DNA from: Punica granatum
Taxonomy: Eukaryota; Streptophyta; Magnoliopsida; Myrtales; Lythraceae
DNA length: 64,000 nucleotides
Reading direction: 5' to 3'
NCBI RefSeq assembly: GCF_007655135.1
Contig: NC_045129.1
Span: 32,241,122 to 32,305,121 of the forward strand
Part shown: positions 35,350-48,016 of the stretch, in pieces
How positions within the stretch are numbered: the first letter of the stretch is position 1
How the letters are laid out: the number at the start of each line of letters is the position of its first letter
Translations under genes and position numbers: made by a program
The notes under the pieces: generated by a model
Databases searched by the model: none
What the model saw: only the letters and a program-made list of their open reading frames with translations
Told to the model about the DNA's origin: nothing

Positions 35350-35705
35350 CATAGTATCAACAAACAGAAATTCGTCATCAGGACAAGTCGACGCCCCATA
35401 GAGGCTAAGTGCATTTACATAGTCTCGTCTGAAATAGAAAATGAAAGGAAAAGGAACTAGAATGGAATAAATACACGTAGAAATGTCTCAGACCATACAA
35501 TACAAAGTAGGAAGACGTGACGTGTTTTGCATTTCCCCACCCATTTCTTCGTTGCTTCCCTTCACTCCCACATATCTTCAGAAAAATAATGACTACATAT
35601 AAAGATATACACATACAGACAAATATGTATATATTAGCGCATGTTGTGTATGGGTATATATTACCTTCCGCAACAGCTGTTGCCTGCATCCATTCGTTTG
35701 GCGAC

Positions 35706-36179
35706 ATGGAGAGTGTCGATGCTTCAGTGAAGCAAGAGAGCTCGAGCAAGGACATGGCTCAGAGTATCGCTAGCTTTCACTCCGCACCATCGAAAAGCCC
35801 GACCGAGCCTACCGCCCACTCCGCTCACGAGGCCAAATATCTTGCATCGCAAGGAATAGCCAGGCCTAGGGACAAAGATCAAGATGGGCAGCAGCGTGAT
35901 TATAGTCGTCGCGGCGTTGAGTCATGTAAGCAACTGCAGCAGCCACATGATTATTGTTGCGGGCGAGAGAGGCTGAAGAGGCACCGAACTGAGGTGGCTG
36001 GGCGGGTCATGATACCGGACACGTGGGGGCAGGAGAACTTCTTGCGGGACTGGATCGAGTACTCGACCTTCGATGCTCTGTTAGAACCCAAGGGGATCTC
36101 CTCGGCCCGAGAGGCGCTCATGGCGGAGGGGCAGCAGCGAGCCGCCTCCCAGAGGCTGAGGATAGAGAGTAGGTGCTAA
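35706..36179 (+). CDS. BIC-type inhibitor of cryptochromes
   Basis: Intronless, 157 residues from the ATG at 35706 ([14 protein letters not shown]). The N-terminal two thirds are low-complexity and polar. The conserved C-terminal block at residues 100-142 reads [20 protein letters not shown], then [19 protein letters not shown]. This matches the cryptochrome-interacting domain of BIC1/BIC2 as I recall it. In Arabidopsis these proteins bind photoexcited CRY2 and block its dimerisation, limiting blue-light signalling. The frame is open for 63 codons further upstream, to 35517, but that part looks like leader and the internal ATG gives the usual BIC layout. Confidence 0.85.
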   Translation: MESVDASVKQESSSKDMAQSIASFHSAPSKSPTEPTAHSAHEAKYLASQGIARPRDKDQDGQQRDYSRRGVESCKQLQQPHDYCCGRERLKRHRTEVAGRVMIPDTWGQENFLRDWIEYSTFDALLEPKGISSAREALMAEGQQRAASQRLRIESRC

Positions 36180-38129
36180 ATATTAATTATTGATATGTTT
36201 CTTCTTCACAACTTTTAGAAAGCCATTGTTAATAAGCCATACTCTTGTAGTTCCTTGCTTAATCTACCAAAACAATAAAGATTGAACTCGTTGAGTTTTT
36301 GACGTTGAAATAGAACGAGCGTGTTCACCCGATGTAACGATTCTTAGTATCACGCATCAGCGCACGAAGGCTTGTTTGTAATCGATTGTAATAACAACAT
36401 TGTCAATGTGCATCATTTCAGTAATTCATGTATATCATTAGATCTGAACCTCTCTTTTCAAATAACGTGAAATAAAATCATCCACTATGAGTGTAACGAA
36501 TCTAAATCATATCAAATTAATCGGATGACAATAAATAAGCACTGGTTAGCTAGTGCAATTCCTTCCAGATATATCCCGATCTACCTAGACGCGCTTAACC
36601 GGTTCTTGGAGTGTGCGTATATTTGTTAAGCCCCAATTTGATGAGTTCAGTCATTATTCAAATATTAATATTGGATTAGGAAAGAGGTTTGGTGGAGCGG
36701 TATAAGTCGCCAACTGAACCATGAGGTTCCGAGATCGCTGCTCGTCAGTGGGACTTCCATGCCCCGCCTTTTGTTAAGCTTTTGTTATTCTTATATTAGA
36801 TGATAAACCTCCATCATAACTGAAAGGAAAAGTTAAATAAATAACCTCTTGCATTTAACCAGAGAAGACTGACATAGCAATATTAGCTCCTTTTTCATTT
36901 CCCTTTTCTTTGGGCTGAATTTTCCAAATTCTTACAAACTAGATTGATCTATATTGGGCACAATAGACTCTTCTGTTGCTTTTCGGCATTCTATGAGCTG
37001 ATTCTGCTGTCAAGTTTGGATTTTTGAACTGGAAAAATTCTAACTGATGCCTTGATCACAATATGTCAAATCATAGAAATTAATGGTACGTGTTCTATGT
37101 GCTTTAATTTCTGTTCATTCAGATACAAGTGCTGATGTTCTTAAACAATTCCGGCATCCGCCGGGAAGGAATCCTTACAGGATCTCTGCTTAAGGCATTA
37201 AAGATGAGGTATGTGAAATATTAGATTTGTCCGCTTACCTTGCTGGGTGATTGTCTAGTAAACCGTTATCTCACTGATGAGTTTGTTTCTTTTCGACCGC
37301 AGTCAGCTGGTCAAGTTCCTGCACTTGAAATGCACGACGGGCAAGCTGTACCGCAGTTCTGAGCTGCTTTTGATGTATCTTCAGGAGAGTTTTGTAGGGA
37401 TAATTATTCGAATAGCTAGTAAGCTGATGAATCCAAACGGTACTTGTGATGGTTGCCATTTTTGCCGCCATTTCTTACTTATTATCTTCTATCCGAGTTT
37501 CTTACTATTCAAATGGAATTGTTCTTTCCTTATTGAAAAGAAAAACGACTCATTGATTACGTTTTGAGATGCTTCATGCGGAGGGATGGATACACTTAGC
37601 ATTCTGTCAGACCACCGCTAGCTGAGGCAATGGACTGATCGAGAAACAACCTTCATAGATTGGATTTAGGGTCTTAGCTTGATGAACCGACCGATGACTT
37701 CATGAAACTGTGGAATTAATCCACAACACAAGCATTGAGTAAAATCAAATTCATACGACCATAGCGAGTCCCACGCACCTACAATGATAAGGGTGGTCAC
37801 CAGCTGTGCTTCCTCTAGCGTATGATATGAATATTGGTTACACATTTTACATGGTTGGGCGGGGTTCGTTATTGCTCTATGTTTAAATTCTTCATATAGG
37901 TACATTGAACAAATTATTAGGGTTAGATTTGACTTGACAGTCCAAAGAGCCGTAAGATCGGAGTGGTAACTTCCACTTTAGGTTTATTGCACAAGTTAGA
38001 TCATGTTCCACCTTCCATTCAACCCTTCCACCACATTACATGTGGGGCCAAATTTCATGGCCAAAAATGGGACGACAACTTTTCAAAGGTAATGTTCAAA
38101 ACGTTTTTAATATATATTCACCATCCAAG

Positions 38130-38258
38130 GGATCTAACGCTGTAATGTATAATTTTACCTGATAACTAAAAAATCCTAAGTTCGATACTCGTTGTAGGAT
38201 TACTATGCCCATTCATTATACCATATTAATGAGTCAATCCCTTTTATGACTGAAAGAC
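38130..38258 (+). mobile_element. SINE-like element with imperfect 16-bp target duplication
   Basis: Flanks ATATTCACCATCCAAG (38114-38129) and ATATTCACGATCCAAG (38259-38274) differ at one base. The body has a B-box-like AAGTTCGATACTC and a 3' part (ACTATGCCCATT, CAATCCCTTTTATGACTGAAA) resembling the element at 55095-55191. Confidence 0.5.
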
Positions 38259-38484
38259 ATATTCACGATCCAAGACATTAGTATTTGGTTTTTTGATATC
38301 TCATATGAGGGAAAAGGAAAGAGAGAAAGAAGCACGGAACTCATCAATAATTTCAGCATTGCACTTACTGGCATCAAATTGGGAGGAACATTTACAATGT
38401 GTATTTCGATTAGTATATTTGCCTACATATTATATATCAATAGATTTTAGAAGAAATTATGCTAAAAAAACTAACAGAAATATA

Positions 38485-38485
38485 A

Positions 38486-38534
<49 letters not shown>
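38485..38534 (+). repeat. (AAT)n microsatellite
   Basis: About 16 AAT units in an AT-rich stretch about 290 bp upstream of the ferredoxin TATA box. Confidence 0.9.
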
Positions 38535-38819
38535 GAAAGAAAGTGGGCCCGGGCCGGAAGGTTGGGTTGGGTATTTTGGGCCCATCGAAGGGCCACCTTC
38601 CCGTCGTTTCCCGCTCCCGACTGATACCCAAAAGCCACCTTTGACTCTCCCCGTAAACTCGCCTCCTGCAAATGCAAGAGCTCATCCTGCCTGCTCCCGG
38701 CTCACCGTACGCCGCCATTAACCTATTTGAGAGGATCCGCAGCCACCCCTCCGGGCTGTTGCTACACCGGGACCACTTATCAACCTAGAGCTCGATCCAC
38801 AGTACGCCTACGCCCTTAG

Positions 38820-38825
38820 TATAAA
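38820..38825 (+). promoter_or_regulatory. TATA box of the ferredoxin gene
   Basis: TATAAA about 190 bases before the leader-intron donor at 39009, preceded by GC-richer promoter sequence. Position fits a transcript beginning near 38850. Confidence 0.5.
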
Positions 38826-39008
38826 TTAGGAAGGTGGTGCGCTCTGCAGCCATCACCACCAATCTCCTTCATTGGTCCTCGTGATCTCCGCCGTCTCTGT
38901 CCTGTGGGCTGTTTGATTGGGTCACGAAAACCCTAAAGCCCGCAGAAACCCGGAGCCGAGTTTTTCTCCCATCTGACCGTGACCGACTCCTCCGCTCCGG
39001 TCAATCAG

Positions 39009-39854
39009 GTGAGCTTTCCCTCGCTCTCATTCGCTCTTCTGCTTGCCGGGGTTCATTCGCTGTTGCTTGATGGTGTCGTCCTGATGTTTTGCTGATTTTA
39101 GCTTCGTCCGGTTTAAGGATCCGTGCGAGTGTTGAAAGGTGTGATCTTTGATGGGGTTTCCGCCTCTTGAAGTGAAAATCAATGTTCTTCGTTTGGTCGA
39201 GCCGGTTGATGATCCTTTCGTGTAGTTTGCTTATGTTCGGTTTGTAGTGGTGTTTGGTTCGGTTAGATAGATGCACCCTTTTGCTGATTTAGTTAGTTCA
39301 ATGGTAAAAGGGAAAGCATTCTGGTCGATGTAGCCTCGGTGGTTAAACCCGGCCGCTTGTTAGTGTTTCCTTGGTTCATCTAGTATAAGTAGTGAGGAAA
39401 CGCACGAGTTCGTTTGGTTGGGAGAGGTTGTCTGGATGTAATTATCACGTGTTTGCGGCATTTGGTTCTTTGATGCTGTATCTTAGAAGAAAATCGATGT
39501 CGTTAATGTCGAAAAGGAATATGGATGGAGCGTCAAGTGAGGACCGGGGAAGCCTCCCAGCTTGTGTCTTCTCATATTGCTCCAGACAATAATATCGCCT
39601 TGCTTTCTAGAATTGGAATCCTCATTTCCATTTTCTTACGACTTAGACGAGGCTTACATCTCCACCGTGCAGAATAATGAACAATGGTTTCTTGCAGTTG
39701 AGTCGGTTATTGGAAGGAGCAGACATAGCTTTCGCATGTCTTTTCTTGTCAAAATCTGATTATTGGGCGTGTATTTCGATGGAGAGAACTTGTTGATTAT
39801 TAGATTAGCAGAATCAATTTTTAACTGAGCTGCTGTTTGCTGTTGTTTTTCCAG
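39009..39854 (+). other. 5' leader intron of the ferredoxin gene
   Basis: Donor CAATCAG|GTGAGC and acceptor TTTTCCAG enclose 846 bases, ending 10 bases before the ATG at 39865. Sequence before the donor is balanced, leader-like and without ATG-rich frames. Leader introns of this kind are common in highly expressed plant genes and often raise expression. Confidence 0.6.
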
Positions 39855-39864
39855 TTTTTAAAAG

Positions 39865-40317
39865 ATGTCGAGTGCCATCCTTTCCTCCCCTTCTGTCTTC
39901 AAAGTCACTCCACAGAACCGACTCACCAGCGCAATCATCAAGGTGCCTTCTTCTCTTGGATCCTTAAAGAGCATTTCCAAACCGCTCGGACTCAAGTCCT
40001 CACAGCGCTTCAGAGCATCGATGGCGGTGTACAAGATCAAGCTCATTGGGCCTGATGGGGAGGAGAAAGAGTTTGACGCCCCTGATGACACATACATCCT
40101 TGAGTCGGCTGAGAATGCTGGGATTGAGCTGCCTTACTCCTGCAGGGCGGGGGCATGCTCCACCTGCGCAGGGAAGTTGGCCTCAGGCTCGGTGGACCAG
40201 TCCGATGGGTCCTTCCTTGATGAGAATCAGATGAGCGCAGGCTACTTGCTGACCTGTATCTCTTACCCGACCGAGGACTGCGTGATCCACACCCACAAGG
40301 AAACCGATCTCTACTAA
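39865..40317 (+). CDS. Plastid [2Fe-2S] ferredoxin
   Basis: Single coding exon, 150 residues. Residues 1-52 are rich in Ser, Lys and hydroxylated residues without acids, as in a chloroplast transit peptide; the mature part starts near [12 protein letters not shown]. The iron-sulphur ligands are Cys93, Cys98, Cys101 and Cys131 (CRAGACSTC, then LLTC), with the exact plant-type spacing CX4CX2CX29C, and the C terminus HTHKETDLY is typical. It carries electrons from photosystem I or from NADPH via FNR to plastid enzymes. The leader intron and sequence hint at a non-photosynthetic (root, FD3-like) type, which is not certain. Confidence 0.95.
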   Translation: MSSAILSSPSVFKVTPQNRLTSAIIKVPSSLGSLKSISKPLGLKSSQRFRASMAVYKIKLIGPDGEEKEFDAPDDTYILESAENAGIELPYSCRAGACSTCAGKLASGSVDQSDGSFLDENQMSAGYLLTCISYPTEDCVIHTHKETDLY

Positions 40318-43300
40318 TTCTTTCGTGGTCTCATTAGATGAGCGCTTGTAGTCCAGTTTCGAACGTTGAATCAGTGTCTTGAGTCGTTCTTGCGTAGTGC
40401 GCATCTTCTGAATGCTTTGCTGCTAGTGCTGCTTGTAGGAGATCATCTCGGTTTAAGTGGACAAATTCTATTGCATTCAGAAGTGAATGACGGAGCAAAG
40501 AAATAAAATGTTTGCGTACGATGCTGTCTGAATGCTTTAATCAGTGATTGAGATTATGTTTCTCCCTTTTGGTACTTGTACTCTCATCTATTATCTCAAT
40601 TGGAAAGCGGCTCGCTGAAAAAGTACCTTGACTCAATTCGTTTAGGATCCAGGTTCTCATTCATGTGGATTGATATGGCCTCTCTCAAACGACTGATGGT
40701 TGTGATTCATCCAGACTAAGACGTATCTAATCACCAAGCCTTTTTAATAGGGTGGAATCTCCATGGCCCTTTCCGTTGGAGCTGTAATATACATATATGA
40801 ACTGGTGACCAGTTGTTTGGGCTTGAACATGGGCCTGAAATTACATATGCTAGGGAAGATCATCGGATGCTGATGAGAAACTCAAGGACTATTGCGATAC
40901 AAGCTGATAACCTCTCTTCTCAAGATGCAAGTCCCGATCCATACAGATATTAATCTGTTATCACGAAGGGTCTTCAGCTTCGACCGATGAAATCAGGCCG
41001 TCTTATCTAAATGGAATCAAGAGGTCAGGTCTTATCCTGTCATCATCCAAACTTTTTCCTGACATGTCGATTGGGAGATGATGATAAGGCAAATTTGAGA
41101 ACAAACTTTCCTGTTCTGAGGAACATCATCAGACAGGATATAGGTGATTTTTGGGTCTTACTATTAGGAATAGTAAAAGAGCAAGAATCTTACATAGGGT
41201 ATAGGATTCTGGTTTTCACGAAAAGGACTTTTGGTACATCTCCACACGATCCTTCCCCTTGGTTAAGCAGCATATCTTAGCCGATAAAATCCTGTGGAAT
41301 CACCAAATGGACCGGAGCTTTTATCTTCAAGAGTTAATTAGTTTCCTAGAAAAGAGTTTCCGTGATATTTTTTCGATGTTTAGGAGCTGCAAAATCGGTC
41401 GTGTAAGAAGACTGCTCATAGTATTTGAAATATGAGCTATTGTTGTAGTAATCAAAAGTTATTTCCTAGACATGGCACGAGGGTCCTTCGTTAGGCCAAG
41501 CACTTAGATTGCGAGGGTGCCATCATTGTTAGGGAGGGGACGGACCCAACATTTGAACTTAGAGGGGATGAAATCTTAGAGGATGTAAATATAAGAAATT
41601 TTATCAAAACTTAAAGGACTATATATAAATTAGCCATGTAAAAATTCTTTTTGAGAGGGGCAACTGTCATCCCCGACTCTGATCCATCTCTTGAGCATTG
41701 GCAAGAGCTCCGATAAGCCATTGGAATACGTAAACATGTTTCACGGAACACCTGATAGTTGATGTATCAAAGAGCACAACTAAAATAAAAGTTTGTCCTT
41801 TGGCCAAACGAAGTATCATCGATGTCGATTGTTTAGTTGGGTCCAAGTGGTAACTCCACTTGCGTTGTGGGGTAGATCGATGATAGCTAGATTAATCCTT
41901 CCTCCTCGAGTACTGTCTTCAATCACAAGCAAAAATCTTGTCGACAACTTATTATGACATCATTGACCCAATTGCACTTTTCCTCTGCAAAGTCATAATG
42001 CTCATAAATTGAAGCTACATAATTTTCTATGATTAATTCCATAATGTATGTTATTATTTCCACTCCTCTTAATGGGCTAAAAAAAGGAGAACCATTTGCT
42101 ATGGGACATAACTGGTGAGTAGACCCCTTCAATTATTCCAAATACAAATTCCTATAGCTTTCTTGTACTCTATGTATTTGTATATGGCATATATTTTATA
42201 TTTCCCACTCATTCTTTATCACAAACAATATAATTTGGATATTGTCGCTTTATCGATATATAGTTTTCAATCTATACTGGTGTAGCCGATCAATAATTAT
42301 TTCAATAACTATAATAATAAATTCAAATCCATGTCATGCTATGCAAGAAACAATGCATGGTTGGTCGGTAAAGTCATCCTAGTGGGGTTATGATGTGATT
42401 TAAGTCGATACTAGAGATAATAATATTGACATGATATACTAATCAATGTTTTTCGTGGACAAATATCATTCTTGCGGTTTCTTGAAGTATAAACCTTTCA
42501 TGCAGTTCTTTTTCCTTTTCACATTAACTTTTTAGATGCCCACTTTTGCATTTGAGAAAAACGTTAGCCTCTTGAGTATGTCTATCAATTACTCTTAAGG
42601 GTATGTTGGTTTGTATGATTTTTCTTAAAATATTGAGAATTTTTTAGATTTTTCACAGATTTTTCCCCGTTTGGCAGTAAAATAAATCCCATACTAATGC
42701 TAAAATATGAGAGAGTTCATATAGTTCAACGCCTTTTTTTTTTAAACAAGAGCATGGGTTTTAATCTTGTAAATGAATAAAATCCACGACAAGGACAACT
42801 TCAATCTTTAGTGAGCCAATTGGCCTCAAATTTAAAATACTCAAGACCAATTGAATTTTTAAATACTATATGATCCATACCAAAAAATATATATTAATTA
42901 TATTTTTTTTATATATATAAGAGAAAAAAAAACTTGCCAGGACGGGCAATATGACTCATATTCTTGGGATGTGATTTCCCTTGAATACCAAGGTGGAAAG
43001 CACCTGAATAATCAAAATTGCCACACCCGATATGCCCTCCTTCCCTCCCTTGTCACTCTAGAAATCATGCAGATGATCGTATTATGTGCTTGCTTATATG
43101 ATTATAATTTGTAACAGATGACGTTTTAGTTCGTGAGTTGAGCACATACTAAACTTCTTTAAAAGATATTCTAGATTATCAAAGAACGGTACCGCTATAA
43201 AATTGCAATTATTTTACAAAATTAAATCCAATATGTTTTCTAAGCACAACGATTTCTTCATTCTATAATATGCTCAAAGCATTTTGATAAACGAGTAGAT

Positions 43301-44848
43301 TTTTCTGGTATTCTTGACATTCATAGGAATCCAACCATACTCAGACTAAACACCAGCTCCATTTTATGGTCGCACGACAAAAAATTGATGACATTGGCCC
43401 TTCCGAAATTGATGGAAATCAAGTATTGTCCGTATGAAGGTATCCTCAATAGCTAAGAATTAACAACATGGTCAGGTTGAATTGCTCACGTAAAAATTCT
43501 CCATTTTCTTGATGTGATTGCTAATAAGAACTTTAGTCGACCATGATTGATGGTGACATGAAATAGACGGTCAGGATAGGGCCACGTGGCGGCTCGGTGC
43601 GGGCCGACATGTCAGCCGCCTGTGCCTAACCGAAGGCGGTGTAGAGCACGGGCGGTCGGTCTACAAAGATTCGCGCCAGCAGCACTCACATTATATTATA
43701 ACAATAATAATTTATTTATTTAAATTTATTCTATTTTCCTTTTAAACTATTTTTATTCAGAGGTGGGCTTTTTCTGGCCTTTTCTGTGGGGCCCACATAC
43801 TGTCACCCTTTTCAAATCGGTCCAATGAAAGATTCGATCCTTTTAGCACCTGTCTACGTGTCACTGTCTTATAGGCCCATCAGTCGGGGGTGGGGGTTGG
43901 GGGGGGGAGAAAAAGACAAAGTACTCCCTTTCCTGGGTCCCGATGGAATAAGCGGGGCCATAATTATTACCTTGAACTTCCAATCAAGAAACAAGGTAAA
44001 ATCTTTCATTTCAGTCGAGAAAAGATTTTACCGGCGGGAATTACAGCTTCCGATAACCACCGTCCGATCAATCAGAACAAATTTTTTTTATGTTATATAA
44101 GTAGCGTAAAAAGATTGCCTTAATAATTCAAAAAGGTGCAGCCGATTCTTTAAAATGGATCATTTCAGCGGTTCATCCTTTTATCACACTTATTAAGTCA
44201 AAAGCCTGTTTTGAAAGATTTGGTCGTTTTCTCATTGTAATAGCAATACGGTGAGAAAAAGCAATAACATTTATTTCATTATGTAAGATTATGATTTATT
44301 ACCTTATGTTTATAATAATAACATTTATTCGTCTACTCCGATGGTAATGGTGCCACAAAAAGTTTCTCGTAAATACTATATATGCAGAGGAAAAAAACAT
44401 AGAAAACAAAGATCACCTAATTGTGGTTGAGGCATATAAGAAGAAATTAATTTTTCATGTAATTGTAGATGAGATATATGCACACTTTGAATAACCGTCG
44501 AAAATCAACCTAATACTTGAAAAGGGCCGGGTCGGTCTCTTAAATGAATCATTATCACGTTTTCTTTGCCAAATTGGACTTTATCGATTCAACATCGTCT
44601 TCAAATGGGAATTCTCCTACGTTAAAGCTTGAATAGAGGGTATGGATAGTTTGGCCGAGTAACGCTCTTTGCTTCAATATATCCACGTGAGGAAAATATT
44701 TCAAGAATAATATTCAATAATTACGTTATGTAGTCAGATAAGGATTTGCCTTTGTCTTTATACGACTTCAAGAATTTGGTCAATTGACTCAATCGTAAGT
44801 CCTCTTTGTCTACACTATATCAATTGGCCATAACAGATAAAATTTTCT

Positions 44849-44887
<39 letters not shown>

Positions 44888-46032
44888 ACCTATATAAGAA
44901 CCAAATATTGAATTTTCTTGCACACATTATTAATTTTAGTGGCGCAGAATCCAAAATTGATCTTTCATTTTACGGCGAATGGTCAAATAAAAGTTGCATT
45001 AACCAACTTGGTTTCCATTTGAACGATGCGGTCGATGACAAATTAAGGACAAGATACGGCGGCCGGCAAGATTTTCTCATAAATTTCTCATACATCCTCC
45101 AAACTTTTCATAAGATATCCGGCTCCGACTCTTCTTATGAGATTCATGGCAACGTCATCGTCTCCTCTCGTGATTATAATTTCTCGGACATAGATCGGTT
45201 GAGAACCAGAGGGACAATTTCCCATGTTACATGAAGTTATTATTAGTATGACTTTCATCTCTTTAGTTTGTCTCATTTTCAGTTATGATTAATAATTATC
45301 ATACTAGCGGTTACATTGACCTTAATAAGTAAAAGTAGTCATTCCTACTAATTAATAGCCCATTAATCAATTTTCCTAGGATAATCTTGCTTAAGCAAAG
45401 CGAGTTTCTGTTTTGGTAAATAAAAATTGTTTCACTAACGAGGTTTGATTCAACCGGTTCAGTTCAACGTTTATTTCCTTAAGTAAGGTTTCAAGTTTAA
45501 GTCTAGAATTTTACCTTTAGCATGCTGACCTCACTCGAACTAGATTAATCGAGATTTTTTGAATTTATATATTCCAGGGTACTACGAAAAAAGAAAAATC
45601 GTTTCAACCAAAAGAAATTCTATCCACGCGTAATGTTACTCGAGAAAGAAATACAAGCATAAGCAGCGTCACAGAAAAGGAAACTGGAGTTATTCAGTTC
45701 CGGACCCTGGTAGCAGTCCATAGATCGCTGAAGCACGAGAACAGGGGACTCGAACTCGAAACATGTCCAGTAATTTCCGAACATGATGCAATACAAAAAT
45801 ATTTCCAAATTTGGGTCAGATCTTTTGTTTATTTATTTATTTCCCGGAGACACGGACTTCCGAGGAGGGTCGAGGCGTAAACGTGAAAAAGCAAAAACGC
45901 ATGGTACGACGTCTGAACTCGATTGCGGCTCCATGAATATAAACAACAATATCACTGCGCACGAAGAACAGAGCAGAGAGAGAGAGAGAGATACAGACAA
46001 ACACAGAGAGAGACTATACGCGAGAATTTCTT
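40318..46032. other. Long intergenic stretch
   Basis: No gene supported over about 5.7 kb. From 40318 to 40500 is ferredoxin 3' flank. A GC-rich patch with a G-box-like CCACGTGGC lies at about 43570-43680. A (TA)n run sits at 44855-44885. Open stretches such as 44806-45234 run through the microsatellite and match no family I know. The last 450 bases are promoter of the glucanase gene. Confidence 0.45.
44855..44885 (+). repeat. (TA)n microsatellite
   Basis: About 15 uninterrupted TA units. Confidence 0.85.
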
Positions 46033-46039
46033 TATATAA
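46033..46039 (+). promoter_or_regulatory. TATA box of the GH17 gene
   Basis: TATATAA within TTTCTTTATATAAGGAGG, 180 bases before the ATG at 46219. A GAGAGA run lies upstream at about 45975-45990. Confidence 0.5.
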
Positions 46040-46218
46040 GGAGGGGAGGAGGGAAGATATTGTTTAGGTGGGCAGTGACAGGAGAGGGGATTCGAGCGAA
46101 CAGAGCACATTCCTTCCCCTTTTCCATTCTCATGCGGAGGAGGTTGAATTAGCCAACACAACTTCTTCTTGGTCTCACCACCCAAGAGTTTGGACTTGTG
46201 GGGGGGGGGGCTGCTCCA

Positions 46219-48016
46219 ATGATGATGGGCAACAGCTCCAAATCTAATTCCCTCCTCTGCAAGCTCTTCCTCCTCCTCTTCACCCTCTCAGGTTCGTCCC
46301 CTGTGCTTCCTCCCTCCTCTTCTTGTTTGGGTAATGCGAAGCAGAGCTAGTTGGGAATTGGTAAATGGGGTCGGTGGAGCTTCATTTCGGCCATTTTCGT
46401 TGCCAAAGTTTCTATCTTTACTCGGGGCACTGGCAAAATTGTGTTTCTAGGGTCTGGCGTGAGCTGATGAAATGACACCCGCCTTCAGTAACTTTTCGAT
46501 GAATTGCTTGCATGTTTCAAGCTTTCCTTGAGGTTCTTGTGGTTGTTGTGCTGACGACTTGATTGTTTGTAATATGCTTAGGAAGATGTGATGCATCTCT
46601 TTCTGTGCAGTAAAGTAAAAAATACTTCTTGTTCCCAGAGGACTTTATGTCACTGCCAGCGCCACCATTTCTCTCCTGATCTTTTTCAATCTTTCGTGAA
46701 CTTTATGGAAGCATTTTGCTATCTTTCCACACTTTTTTTTTTCTTTTTTTTCATTCGGATTCCGCTTCTCAACTCCGGGAAAAAAGTGTGATCGGTTACC
46801 GCTCAAGTAAAATCTTGCTTCTGTTTTCAGGTTCGGTCGTAAGAACCCGAGGGGCCGGCCTAGGGATAAACTATGGGCAGATTGCAAACGACCTCCCCAT
46901 CCCTTCCCGGGTCGCTGTCCTCCTCGAGTCCCTAAACATCAGCCGGGTGAAGCTCTACGATTCGGACCCGAACGTTCTCTCGGCATTCGCGGGCTCCGAT
47001 GTGGAGTTCATCATAGGTCTGGGGAATGAGTACTTGGTGGATATGAAAGACCTGAGCAAGGCTCAGGACTGGATCCAGCAGCACGTCCAGCCCTATGTGG
47101 GGCGGACCAAGATCACCTGCATAGTCGTCGGGAATGAAGTCTACAGCATGAATGATACACAGCTGATTGGCTACGTCCTCCCGGCTATGCAGTCGATTTA
47201 CACGTCCCTCACGAACCTCGGGCTGCAGAAACAAGTCACAGTCTCCACCGCTCACTCCCTTAACATCTTAGCAAACTCTTACCCTCCCTCCGCAGGAACC
47301 TTCAGGCCGGATCTTGCAAGTTATATTCAGCCCCTCTTGAGTTTCCTGTCTCAAATTGATGCCCCTTTCTTAATCAATGCGTACCCTTTCTTCGCCTACA
47401 AGGGTAGCCCGAATGATGTCTCTCTCCAGTACGTCCTTTTTGAGCCAAGCCAAGGGATGACCGACCCTACCACGAACTTGAAATACGATAACATGCTCTA
47501 TGCCCAGATCGATGCGATCTACTCGGCGATCAAGGCGATGGGGCACACTGATATCGAGGTGAGGGTCTCGGAGACAGGTTGGCCCTCGAAGGGGGATGCT
47601 GACGAGGCTGGGGCATCACCCCAAAACGCAGGGCTCTACAACGGGAACTTGCTGAAGCGGATTGATCAGAGGCAGGGGACTCCCGCGAGACCAACAGTAC
47701 CGGTTGACGTTCACGTCTTCGCATTGTTTAACGAGAACTTAAAACCAGGTCCCACCTCGGAGAGGAACTATGGTCTTTACTACCCAAATGGCACACCAGT
47801 TTATAGCATCGGTTTGCAGGAGGTCGAGGGAAAGGGATACCTTCCCGAGTTCACTATCACATCGAATTCGAACATGAGAGTAAGTTACTTTTTGTCATAT
47901 ACTCTGGTAGTTTTATAGTTCATCATCGTATGAATAAACAATCAGTCAACTGCTTGCAGGTCCCTTTGATCTTCACTGTGTCAATGCTCGCTATGGCTCT
48001 CTCGTTGTTTGCTTGA
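46219..48016 (+). CDS. GH17 glucan endo-1,3-beta-glucosidase, probably GPI-anchored
   Basis: Three exons: 46219-46291, 46831-47879 and 47960-48016, phase-consistent, 392 residues. A signal peptide (LLCKLFLLLFTLSG) precedes the mature start GLGINYGQIANDLP. The acid/base Glu127 lies in CIVVGNEVYS and the nucleophile Glu272 in VRVSETGWPSKG; PVYS and FALFNEN are further GH17 marks. The last 57-bp exon adds VPLIFTVSMLAMALSLFA, a hydrophobic tail that fits a GPI-anchor signal, and there is no X8/CBM43 domain. The enzyme cuts beta-1,3-glucan (callose) in the cell wall or at plasmodesmata. The start is the first of three ATGs in a row, a few bases after an 11-12 base G-run in the leader. Confidence 0.93.

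Larger units (their letters stand above)
32895..35705. other. Spacer holding three small transposon-like elements
   Basis: Contains the TM9SF 3' flank, a hairpin element (33450-34140), MITE B (34253-34563) and MITE A (35129-35349). No coding region supported until the BIC gene. The sequence from 35517 to 35705 is open in frame with BIC but looks like leader. Confidence 0.5.
36180..38819. other. Intergenic stretch with a SINE and possible exon relic
   Basis: No gene is firmly supported. Around 37140-37400 two short open pieces flank a possible intron with a TTTCGACCGCAG acceptor (NSGIRREGILTGSLLKALK before it, SAGQVPALEMHDGQAV after it). This could be a gene relic of unknown family. It also holds the SINE at 38130-38258 and the (AAT)n run at 38485-38534. 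Confidence 0.4.

Noticed and set aside
36690..36770. tRNA-like stretch with GGTATAAGTCGCC and GAGGTTCC
   Set aside because: It cannot be folded into a cloverleaf with proper stems and lacks a true B box.
43560..43680. GC-rich patch with CCACGTGGC as a promoter
   Set aside because: No gene follows within reach on either strand; the G-box-like word alone is not enough.
44806..45234. 142-codon open frame on the plus strand
   Set aside because: It runs through a (TA)n microsatellite coding for alternating Tyr-Ile, has no domain and no promoter context.
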